A stretch of DNA of 64,000 bases from Sebastes aleutianus. Taxonomy: Eukaryota > Chordata > Actinopteri > Perciformes > Sebastidae. Where the stretch lies: positions 11,511,044-11,575,043 of the forward strand of contig CAKAKS010000039.1 in the NCBI GenBank assembly GCA_916700875.1. Reading direction: 5' to 3'. How positions within the stretch are numbered: position 1 is the first letter of the stretch; the number at the start of each line of letters is the position of its first letter. Positions 23,580-33,811 of the stretch are shown here, piece after piece. The position numbers were made by a program, and so were the translations under genes. Below the pieces are notes generated by a model, which saw nothing but the letters and a program-made list of their open reading frames with translations, made no database searches and was not told the DNA's origin.

Positions 23580-24340
23580 CCAACACAGTCTCACAGCAGT
23601 TCGTTAGATAGTCACAACATTTAATCCATTTGAGTCGTGTACATAGACACAGATTTCTTTTTTTTTTTGTGACGCTCAGCACGACTTTTAACAACGTACT
23701 TTTAGTGCGTTTTCCTATGAATGTCCAGCAACACGTGACGCGCATATCAATTTCCACACCAGTCTTTTCAAAATAAAACTATTTAGTTAGATTTAGGAAA
23801 CAAGATTACAACCTCTTTAGGTTTAGGCAATAAAACTACAACTATTTATAGGTTTAGGAAACAAAACTACAACTTCTTTAGGTTTAGGCAATAAAACTAC
23901 AACTATTTTAGGTTTAGGCAATAAAACTACAACTTCTATAGGTTTAGGTAACAAAACTACAACTTCTTTAGGTTTAGGCAACAAAACTACAACTTCTATA
24001 GGTTTAGGCAACAAAACTACAACTTCTTTAGGTTTAGGCAATAAAACTAAAACTTCTTTAGGTTTAGGCAACAAAACTACAACTTCTTTAGATTTAGGCA
24101 ACAAAACTACAACTTCTTTAGGTTTAAGCAACAAAACTACAACTTCTTTAGGTTTAAGCAATAAAACTACAACTTATTTAGTTTTAAGCAATAAAACTAC
24201 AACTTCTTTAGGTTTAGGCAAAACAACAAAAAGTTAAATTCAGGGAAAAACATTGTGTTTTGGGTTAAAATAACTACGAACACAAAGACAACTACACATT
24301 GTTGGTTTCACACGGGATGCAAACTCCGGTCTGCTGGGTG
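23580..24340. mobile_element. Long-TIR MITE, copy 4, expanded by an internal minisatellite
   Basis: The left end (CAGTTCGTTAGATAGTCAC) and the flanking TTTTTTTTTGTGACGCTCAG and GTCCAGCAACACGTGACG blocks match the family. The interior is replaced by about fourteen 30-bp units (23790-24225), then the TTGGTTTCACACGGGATGCA block resumes. The array therefore grew inside a MITE copy. Confidence 0.6.
23790..24225. repeat. 30-bp minisatellite, about 14 units
   Basis: Near-perfect head-to-tail units of 30 bases built on GGTTTAGGCAACAAAACTAC plus AACTTCTTTA. Because 30 is a multiple of three, the minus strand reads as a repetitive Leu-Pro-Lys-Glu-Val-type open frame, which is a product of the period and not a gene. 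Confidence 0.9.
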
Positions 24341-25309
24341 TTTTGTGTCTCATCCACCGTCCCCAATCTTCACCCTTTATGGAGGTTAACACTGTCTATA
24401 TTACAGCACCTGACTTCCACTTCTGCTCCTGTCATAATTACTACGGCCACTAGAGCTCGCTGTTGTGTTCTTTATACCTTCTCTCTGTGGTCAACCATGT
24501 GAATAGATGATAACACCTACTAGTGGGTGTAGTAGGCCCCTATTGACCCACATCTATGGAGCTTATAGCAACTGATAACGCCTATTTAATGGCCTGACAA
24601 CAGTCTAATCGGCTGCCTGTAGAGGATCGTGGGACGCAGAGCACTTTGGTGGATTCAAAAAGAAATAAATCATCCGTCCAGATTTGACAAGCGTACAGAG
24701 AGGCTGTGAAGAGCTGCTGAAAGTGAAACCATCTGGGACAAACTGGGGAAGGTAATGAGATTTTGAGTAGGCACTAAATGTAACGGCACTCCTTGAACTT
24801 TTACGATGACCTCCGGCCGGCTGGACGTAATAACCCTAAATGACTTTACAGCCTGGGTCGGTTAGTAGGACGTGCTTAGGTTACAGTCATGAGGTCTGCA
24901 GGGAGACGGCGTGACGGAGGGAAGGCCTGCAGAGGTCTGACTCAGCAGAGTGAGGAGATGGAAAAAGACCCGACGCAGTTCATAAAGAGACAAAAAGTAA
25001 ATATAAAGTAAGGTAGAGGGAACAGAGGAGCTGTGGACCATCAAACTGGATTAAATTAAACAATATAAATATTCAAAATATTTATGCATCTGCACCAAAA
25101 ACTAATGCCTTGTTCCTCTGGTCAAACTTTCCACCAAATCATTTCCCCCCAAAAAGGACAGCTACAACACTTTTTAATCAGCTGTTCCCCTCATGTGACA
25201 AAGAAGTGCTGCACATGGACTGTTTCTGTACAGCTATGAGTCCTCGACTGTCACATACTGTATGTACGTTCACAACTCAGTCAAAATATACATGATGGAG
25301 GAAAGGAAC

Positions 25310-25800
25310 GATAATTTGGGATCGATGAAGTAAACATTTTCAAGATTACAGCACGCTCCCCAAGTTCAACTACATCTTACAATCACTGCCGGTGACAGTC
25401 CCAATTAAGTATTTCCACAAGTTTAATCAGCTTTGTAGCCCTCGATCGACCCCTTCCTGATTACGACCTCTAGTATATGGTACAATCCATGCCTACGTAT
25501 CGGTAAATACCCATTCTGTTGGAAAGAATGGGTGCAGAGTGGTATTCCAGTGCTCGGTAAACCTTTACATAGAGCCGAACCTGAAATTCGTCAACGAAAA
25601 GATGCAGAGACCCCCTCTTTTATAATCTCCAGCTATGGTAGGGGCCATGAAGCATCACTTTACTACTCTATGCATCTACAGAAATATAGCATCAGGCCCC
25701 TGAAAACGGTAAAGGGAACAGATTTACAGAAAAAGAATGGGTCAACATTTTACAAAGTACGTTCGTGATATTCGCACTAGGTTCATCCAATTTAAGATTA
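25310..25800 (+). pseudogene. Decayed non-LTR retrotransposon ORF2 3' fragment
   Basis: Conceptual translation, with frame changes, gives LINE-like peptides: KFNYILQSLPVTVPIKYFHK, then WYNPCLRIGKYPFCWKEWVQ followed by SGIPVLGKP. These resemble the region after the reverse transcriptase domain of L1/Tx1-type elements. Stops and frameshifts show it is dead. The clade is from memory of the family and was not tested by search. Confidence 0.5.
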
Positions 25801-25809
25801 TTACCTCCT

Positions 25810-25990
25810 TCCTAGGCGTTGGTTGGTTGGTTTGTTGGTTTGTCCGTTTGGAGGATTACTCCAGAAGTCCGTGATGGATTTGAATTAAAATTTGTGGAGG
25901 GGTGGGGTGTGGCACAATGCACAATCCATTCGATTTTGGTGGCGATCCGGATCATGATCCGGTTTCGGGGAATTTTTTTTAATAACTCCA
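25810..25990 (+). mobile_element. Repeat tail, RTE-like 3' end (tentative)
   Basis: The GGTTTGTTGGTTTGTCCGTT start, GATGGATTTGAATTAAAATT and the GGCGATCCGGATCATGATCC block look like a common teleost RTE-type 3' end. Non-coding. The assignment rests on recollection of the pattern. Confidence 0.35.
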
Positions 25991-27199
25991 GTCAGCCTGT
26001 GCATTAACACCACAGGCTTTAGGACATGCGCAGTGAAACTGATGACGCTTTCATGACGCTTCACCCTGCCTCTTTCCTTCTTCCTTCAGAGAGAGGGACA
26101 GAGCGAGAGAGCGGGGGGTGGAGAGAGGGGGGGGGACACCTGTGGATTCGGCGTTTTTTAACATTAAACACTTGGAGATTGTTGGAAAGAGTAACGACGA
26201 CGGTTTAGGTGAGTTTTACTTTGTTTCTGTCAAGTTTGAATGAAGTGTTTTACGCTGCTCCGCTACGTACAACTGATCTCAACATAAACAAAAATACACG
26301 TGGATGATGGCGCAAGCTGCACGGAGAGGTGGGGCAATCGTACTCGGGCAGCTTGACGGATTTCTGCGCTCTCCGAGTGCCATTCTAGTTAACAGAATGT
26401 ATTGGACACCCTCTAGATTGTAGAGGGTTAAGCTTAAAAGGGACCCTGGATGCTGGAATGTACACCCAAGTTATATTGCCCCAAAGTACGGGACGTTTGG
26501 ACATCAGTTCATGATTGTATCCAGAGAATTGTTGGCAGAGAAGTCCCCTTTTTGCATTTGCTGTACTCTACTGGAATATTTACATTTTCTGCTTCCTTCT
26601 ACTTCTCCTCCACTACATCTCAGAGGTAAGTATTGTATTTTGTTTTTACTCCACTACATTTATCTGACAGCTTTAGTTACTTTACAGATTACAGTTCATC
26701 ACCTGAATCGTCTGAAGTCAACCTGAGCTGCAGTTCAGAGCAGAAAAACAGAACAAAGACGCCCCCTACTGACTGTGAAGCAGCAGGACGAACTCCAGCA
26801 GCTGATCTGAGGTCTGTTTCAGCTCCGAGCAGGATCACCCTGATGGAGACACCAGTGAGACTTTTATTCTTCTTATTTGTGTTTGTGTGAGTTGTGAGTC
26901 TGACCTCTCTGATGTGGTTTGAAATATTCAGTTATTTTATTTATTTTGGTTTATTTGTACATCAGTTATTCTGACCGCCAGCCAAAAATAACCAGTATCA
27001 GTTTTCAGAGAACCCTATTGGTCAAAGTGAGACCCCTCTGACCTCTGAGAGAACTAACGTTTGTGTCAACCTGTAGCTCCCTCTGTCTGCCTGCCTACAA
27101 ATAAATAGGCTTCTTTGCAGTGATGGAAGAAGTATTCAGATCCTTTACTGCAGTAAAAGTACTAGTACCACTCTGAAAGTAAAAGTAATGTGTTCAAAA

Positions 27200-27806
27200 C
27201 CTTATTCAAGTATTTAATACTCTTATCAACATGGGAGTGGACAAATATGCTGCTTTATGCAAATATATGTGTATATTTATTATTGGAAACCAATGAACAA
27301 CACAAAACAATGACAAATATTGTCCAGAAACCCCCACAGGTACTGCATTTAGCATAAAAAAATGTGCTCAAATCTTAACATGGCAAACTGCAGCCCAACA
27401 GGCAACAACAGCTGTCAGTGTGTCAGTGTGCTGACTTGACTATGACTTGCTCCAAACTGCATGTGATTATCATAAAGTGGGCATGTCTGTAAAGGGGAGA
27501 CTCGTGGGTACCCATAGAACCCATTTTCATTCACATATCTGGAGGTCAGAGGTCAAGGGACCCCTTTGAAAATGACCATGACAGTTTTTCCTCGCCAAAA
27601 TTTAGTATAAGTTTTGAGATTTATTCATCCCCCTTCCCAACCAACTAGTATGACATGGTTGGTACCAATGAATTCTTTAGGTTTTGTATGATACCAGTAT
27701 CTTCACTCCACTACAATCTAAAAACCGCAAGCTGCGTTAATGCGTTAAAGAAATTAGTGACATTAAAACAAAATTGTGTTAACGTGCTATTATCGCATTA
27801 ATATTG
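27200..27806 (-). repeat. Interspersed repeat family R, copy 1
   Basis: Contains GACTTGACTATGACTTGCTC, AACTGCATGTGATTATCATA and TGGAGGTCAGAGGTCAAGGG in the same order as copies near 45105, 49228, 57475 and 63361. Minus relative to copies 2, 3 and 5. I see no coding frame; I remember the family as abundant in perciform genomes. Confidence 0.75.
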
Positions 27807-27839
27807 GAAAATGGTGAAAAAAGTATTTAAAACACTTCC

Positions 27840-28165
27840 GCATCAACAGTCTCACGCTTGCGAAGATGTGCTGCTCGTCCGTGTGAGTCCGAAGTAAAAT
27901 GTTAGTGAAGATGCATGTGTTTGGGAAGTAGTGAGCGAACGACTGGATAAATGAGACTGTGAGAGTTTGTAAACGGATGTTTTAATATAGTTTTGCTGTT
28001 GTTAAACACGGCCCCCATTTACTTCAATTCATCCAGACTTTTCTCTGTTTTCTGATTCTCTGTTCACCGTGGAGGCATCAGAGAAAAACAACGTTTTCTT
28101 CAAGAATTCAAGGTAATACGGGATGAGGAATTGATATACAAATGATCATTTTGGGGTGAATTTTT
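27840..28165. repeat. Interspersed repeat shared with the last introns of genes B and C
   Basis: The stretch with AGTTTTGCTGTTGTTAAACA, TTTACTTCAATTCATCCAGA and AATTCAAGGTAATACG recurs at about 40500-40810 and 52680-53000 in the same orientation. The latter two are paralogous intron copies; this one is an independent insertion. Confidence 0.65.
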
Positions 28166-29209
28166 TTCCTTTAATTGTTGTATGTACTGCACCTGAAGGC
28201 AACATACACAATGCATCCAGGTTAAATCGTCCTCAAGTGTTTTATGGCCTTTCAAACAATAAATCATGTGTTAAACAGATTATATTCATTATTTTAGTTG
28301 TCCGAGCCACAAGCTATATCTAGAGACAAAATGTCTTATCATGCTTTTTATTCTAAAACTGCTAAAAAAAAAGGTTAAATATATGCCATTTTTATTCTAG
28401 ATTTAAATCCCGGCCATAAGAGCAGCAGACTGGTGACGGAGAGAGAAAACGCAGCGTTTTTTAAAGGGAGTCTGGTGAAGTCACATGATCTAAATATAAC
28501 TGTGAGGCGTCTCCTCACATTCCCCCCCGCAGAACGGCGGGTTAAAGTTAGAAACTGAGGAAACTTTAGAGGTCCCGGAGCCACCGGGCCCCCGGCAGGC
28601 CGGACTGGAGGCCGAGCTCACAGCGCCATACAAGGAGAGTGATGAGTGTGTGAGTGGAGGGCGGGGGAATATCTATCTGAAACCAGCCGTGAGCTTAGAA
28701 CTAGAGGAAGTTTTTGGTTACTGAATGGCAACAAACTTCAGTTCAGACTCATTATTTAAACCCACCTCGTTATAATTTAGTTAGTTAAAGTTACAGTGAC
28801 CCCCCCCCCCCTTCCAGAGGATGACTCCTGATTATTTTAGTGACCTTCTTCAGCGCCGTCAGCACCAAATACTTGTGTAAATGTACTTTCTAACATCCCA
28901 CCACAACTCATCATATTTCATTACTGGATTTCTTACCTGTGTGACTCGCTGGTTTTCAGATCCTCACTGCTGCTGAGTTTAGTTTTACAGCTGATTAACA
29001 GTCATTACTTCCACCCGACGTCCCGGCTGTTATAAATTAAAACCTGATTAAGCAGGAAGAATGAAGACCAGCCTAAACTACGAGCTTTCTTAGCCCAGTT
29101 GTTATGAAAATGTAGATTACAGAATTATTTTGTATCTATATTGAATATTTTACTATTTAGATTAGATAAGAGATTTATATTAGTAGAGAGTCGATAAGGG
29201 TGAAAATAA

Positions 29210-29376
29210 TATAATATATATATATAAAAACACTTATATATATATATATAACAATGGAAAATGGTGAAGGTCTGTATGTGAAAATGTTTTTTGTCTAACA
29301 AACAAATAATAATGTATGTATGTGTATATACATGATGTGTGTGTTTATGTGATATGGATATATATGTATATATATG

Positions 29377-29407
<31 letters not shown>

Positions 29408-29500
29408 ATACATATAAGGTAATATACATATATATACAGTATATATATTTATATATACTGTATATATATAAATATATATACATATATATATATGTATATT
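29210..29500. repeat. TA/CATA-rich microsatellite region
   Basis: Long runs of TATATA and GTATATATAT, partly self-complementary. The Tyr/Ile-rich open frame at 29295-29483 is a by-product. Confidence 0.85.
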
Positions 29501-29762
29501 ACCTTACGTTTTGTCCTAAATTATATCCAATACTGTAACATCATCCCCCTAAAAAAAAATTACAAATCCTCTAACTAAATCATCAGTTTAATTAAGGTGA
29601 TTCAGTGATGAAATAAATTCATCTTTTTTTTATCAAATCAACTTTCTTTAATGAATATAAATCGTCAGTTTCATCAGCATAAAGAAAGTGATGATGTCTT
29701 GACAACGAAACGAATCTAACCTCCTTTTTTCAGCCTAAATAGCTATTTGGTTTTAGAGTGCT

Positions 29763-30260
29763 CCGGGGATGACGTATTTGTGTAGGCCAACCAGGAAGTT
29801 AGCATCGCCCTGGTTCCCTCGACAAAAACCCAAGGCCTATGGAGAGGAGGCTGGGTCACGCGTCATCAACGCGTCATATCTTTGGGGGTATAACACATGC
29901 GCAGTAAAATCTGGTCTGCACTCGGCGGAATTGAGCCAATCGCAACGCACGACCGCAGCTTCAGTTACACTGCGCATGTGTTATACCCCATACCTCAAGA
30001 CCCATGTCCACATGTGACCTAGCTTCCTTTCCATAGGCCTTGCAATAACCTAATGGGATTGTTCCATTGGGTTTTGGATTATTGCAGAAAATAAACTCTG
30101 CGGGAAACAAAAGATCAAGATAATCTCCACAAACACCACTTTGTGATTTTTGAAGTGTAAATGCTATCGCCAGAAGTAAAAAGCTAACGTTAGGCTATAA
30201 ACAAACTACGCCACGGTCGCATGAGCGCGAGTATAAACACAACGAGGCTGTAAAGGAGGA
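29763..30260. mobile_element. Interspersed element with nested palindromic insert
   Basis: The outer element (29763-29830 plus 30043-30260) matches 35597-35890 in inverted orientation: GGAACCAGGGCGA, AATGGGATTGTTCCATTGGG and GCCTAACATTAG-type blocks. The inner piece 29831-30042 is a 212-bp palindrome-ended insert (CAAGGCCTATGGA / TCCATAGGCCTTG; GGTATAACACATGCGCAGT / ACTGCGCATGTGTTATACC) absent from the other copy. Confidence 0.65.
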
Positions 30261-30262
30261 GA

Positions 30263-30430
30263 GTTGGCGTCACAGTGACCTTTGACCACCACATTTTCTA
30301 ATCAGTTCATCCTCGAGTCCAAATGTAATGAAATTCCCTCCAGGCGTTTATGAGATATCGTGTAAATGGGACGGACAACCCAAAAACACAATACCTCCGG
30401 CCACAGCTGTTGCCGGTGCGGAGGCATAAA
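30263..30430 (+). mobile_element. Repeat tail, RTE-like 3' end (tentative)
   Basis: GTCACAGTGACCTTTGACCA, TCAGTTCATCCTCGAGTCCA, GAGATATCGTGTAAATGGGA and GCCGGTGCGGAGGCATAAAA appear in the order I remember for a very common teleost non-LTR 3' tail. Fragment only. Confidence 0.45.
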
Positions 30431-30795
30431 AATACAGAAATATAACATTTTATTAGTAATTGAAAACCATTTATGTGTATATATATGATTTTTTTTCTCT
30501 GAAAAATATAGGATAAATAAAAAAATATTTTTAAATGATATATACATTTAAAAAAAAAATTACTTTGATTTTAGGCTCACGAAAATCCAATAAATAAATT
30601 AAAAAATCCAGTATTAATGTTGAAGGCTTTGAAGCCCGATTCAGTCCTTTGTGTTTGGAATAAAAGAGAGAATTACTGAAAATTTTAGAGACATAATTTT
30701 TGGTGTTGGGTAAAACATTTCCGTGGGTGGAGAGGTGCTAATAAAGACAACAAAGACAAAAAAAAAAAACGCACTCATTTTCTTCCACATTTTAC

Positions 30796-30810
30796 TTTAT
30801 TGTTTTTATT
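30796..30810 (-). terminator. tnni2: Poly(A) signals of troponin I gene A
   Basis: Two AATAAA hexamers in transcript sense (30796-30801 and 30805-30810) about 260-275 bases downstream of the gene A stop codon. Cleavage is expected near 30785. Confidence 0.65.
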
Positions 30811-31069
30811 CAACATGGTTCAGTTAGTGTGAATGTTTCCCTGAATGTGTGGAGTTTAAGACTTGGTGTTGTGTGTGAACCTCCTCCTCCTCCATCCAGA
30901 CAAACAAAGCGCCAGACAATAAAATAAAAAATAAAATCCTCAAACAGCTTTAACTTTCCTTCAGAGCGACTCCTCTCAGACACGCTAACCTGCTGCTGTT
31001 CAGTACCACCGGCTTCAACCAACACACGTGGAGTTCATATAAACACAAAGACAAACAGCAGCGATACGT

Positions 31070-31147
31070 TTAGGCGGTCTCAAACATCTTCTTCCTGTCG
31101 GCCTTATCCTCAATGTTCTTACGCCAGTCGCCAGCAGCTTCTGTCGG
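31070..31147 (-). CDS. tnni2: Gene A exon 7 (terminal)
   Basis: Acceptor CTCTGCAG|CCGACA; encodes PTEAAGDWRKNIEDKADRKK and MFETA, then TAA. Only this copy ends in Ala; the others end in Ser. Confidence 0.93.
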   Translation of the reverse strand, partial: PTEAAGDWRKNIEDKADRKKMFETA

Positions 31148-33345
31148 CTGCAGAGGAGAAAAAAACAAACAGTTAATTTAATCAGAATCAAGTTTGTTGT
31201 CAAGTAGAAGGAAGGAAAGAAAAACAGACAATTCAGGGATGTTATAGATTTGGACTTGTACTTAGAACACAATTCTTATTCCAACTTCTACGTTGTGTCA
31301 TTTCTCACACAAAAAGGCACTTTTTTGTCCAACAAATCTGATCTCAGACTTCTGGTTTTGTTTTGTTTTTTGTTTGTTTTTGACAAAAAGTCTTTTAATG
31401 AAATATCACGGTCTTCCTCTGTGGAGTTTGTTCAGTCTCTGAATCAACAGTTTGAGGATAGAGGGTTTATAATTTGTGATTTTAGGCTATATAAATGAAA
31501 TTTACTTGACTTGAAATCTGAACAAAACTACGACGGTATATTTGGGCCATTGTAGGTAAAACATGAATACATTACGGAGCCGGGGGAGGAGGGTAATATT
31601 TTGAGGAAAAATAAAGAAATAAATTTGGATATTCATAGTCATAATTTGTGAGAAAAAACTCAGAAATTCTACACATCGCTTCACTTTGCAAGGTTGGATC
31701 AACCTCATCACACCACAGATGCCACCGTTAAACATCGCGGTAACGTGAGCCGCCGAGTGCAAAATATATAAATTATATTAGTATTTATTTATGTTCATAA
31801 AAGAACAACAGGCCATTCTTACTATAAGAACACTTCTTTTGGAGCAATGCTAACAAAGCTAACATCACTGTATCGGTAGAATTAATAATTTATACGTCCC
31901 AACAAGTATTTGCTAATAAAGAGCTTTATCTGATACGTATATTTTCATTCATGATACAGATGCATTTAGCTTACAGTAACTAATTATAGTAATGCTATTG
32001 TATTTACACCTTTTTTAATAGCAAATATCGAATTCTGACTTCAGACAAACATTTTGAACAAAATCAGACACGCTAAATTAAAGAATAAATGTTATTATGA
32101 TAATGTTTTTTTAATCAGGATAATTAGTGTTATTGATTTGCTTCTTTCCTTTTAATATTGTTAATAATATTAATGTATCAGTAATAATGCTAATAATGTT
32201 AACATATTAGTAATAATGTTGAGGTTTGGACTAAAATAATCAGCATATAATTAAAATAATCATTAGTTATTTGTTCAAAATGAGCTCCAGCTCAACAACT
32301 ACAACAGTAAAATCCTGCTTTTACATTAATGCATCAGTAATAATAATCTAATGATAGAATATACAGTATAATAGTACAAGAGTCAAAGTTTGATAATTTA
32401 ACTACATTTTACTGATTATACTGATGTACTTTTACTGAAGAAACATTTTCAATGTAATAGAGTATTCTTACAGTATTCTTACTCTAATAAAGTATCTGAA
32501 ATGGTGTAAACTCACCTCCTCTTTGACCTCCTTCTTGACCTGCTTCAGGTTGGCCCTCAGGTCCATGTTGACCGTGTGCTTGGAGCCCAGCAGAGCCTTC
32601 AGCATGGTGTCGGCAGACATACGCACTTTCTTCAGAGCGGGTTTCTTCACTCCTCTCAGATCCACCACTTTGATCCTCAGGTCTTCAATCTAAGAGAAGG
32701 AAACCAAAAGGTTAAAAAGGGTCATTGTTAAAACTCTCTTTGTCAAGAGCCATGTCAGTTGTTGGCTGCGTATATTTCTTTCCATTGGTGTGGGATAGTA
32801 GTGGATTCAGACGAGTACAATAAAGCTATTCAAGGGCAGAAATTACGTCTTTCCCCAGCTCCAAAATCAGTTAACATTAATCCCAAATGATCTGTTCTAA
32901 TACCCAGCAGGGGGAAGAATAAGAAAATAAATGTGGAAATGTAAATTGAATAACTAAATTAAAAGAATAATCATAAGCATTTTCATTTATTTTTACATTT
33001 ATTTGTCCATTTATATCTGTATATATTTATTTATATATTTAAAAAAATATATATATTTATTTATTTTTTGCAGGAATTTACGAGTCCCGCCCAAAGCCAA
33101 CTGATTGACATCTTGGCCCTTAAAAGAATAGCTAACGTAATAGGGAAAAGAATAAAGAAAAGTAAAGGGACCAAAATAAATAAATGACATATTATAAAAT
33201 AAATAATAATAATTATAAAAACATATAGTAATTTAAATGAAATAAATAAATATTTTAAAATATATATAAATAAAGAAATATATAAAGAAATAAATGAACA
33301 AATAAATACAAGAAAATTCTTATAGTTGTTCTTTTAATTTCTTTA

Positions 33346-33411
<66 letters not shown>

Positions 33412-33776
33412 TTATTTTATTTCTCTTTGTATTTTTGTATATTACCACATTTATTTTCTTATTCTTTTACAGATTAGTTCTTTTTTATGGCACTCTATAG
33501 AGGACGGGTGTACTTGGAAAAGGAAAGAAAATGAAGAAAGAAAGAAAAGATTCTGTCGAGGACTGTTTAACTGTTACTGACATTGAAATTTAAATAAAGT
33601 TTTAAAAGAAAAGGTTAATTTTTGTTGTCAAATTAAATTTTTTATTTCCTTTGGTGGAAGTGTTTCTCTGGGCTTGGCCCTTCAAGGAATAGCAAAAGGA
33701 GTAGGAAAAATAAAGGGATAAAAATAAATAACAAAAAATATACAGGAACAAATACAATAATTTAATGAATATATAT

Positions 33777-33811
<35 letters not shown>

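Larger units (their letters stand above)
14700..30780. other. Intergenic repeat-rich interval between lsp1 and troponin I gene A
   Basis: About 16 kb without a gene I can name. It holds a 22-bp satellite (16376-16995), MITE copies (19840-20383, 22540-23065, 23580-24340), a degraded LINE (25310-25800), an interspersed repeat copy (27200-27806), TA-rich tracts (29210-29500), a nested palindromic element (29763-30260) and an RTE-like tail (30263-30430). Two protein-like minus-strand frames are listed separately. Confidence 0.5.

Noticed and set aside
23790..24225. Regular 30-bp repeats that look at first like a CRISPR array or a repeat protein gene
   Set aside because: There are no unique spacers, the organism is a vertebrate, and the protein-like frame follows from a period divisible by three.
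26026..26215. Possible plus-strand first exon ending in GTGAGT after GGTTTAG
   Set aside because: A lone donor in GA-rich sequence without an acceptor partner or promoter element; could be chance.
29295..29483. Tyr/Ile-rich frame
   Set aside because: It is a translation of TA/CATA microsatellite.
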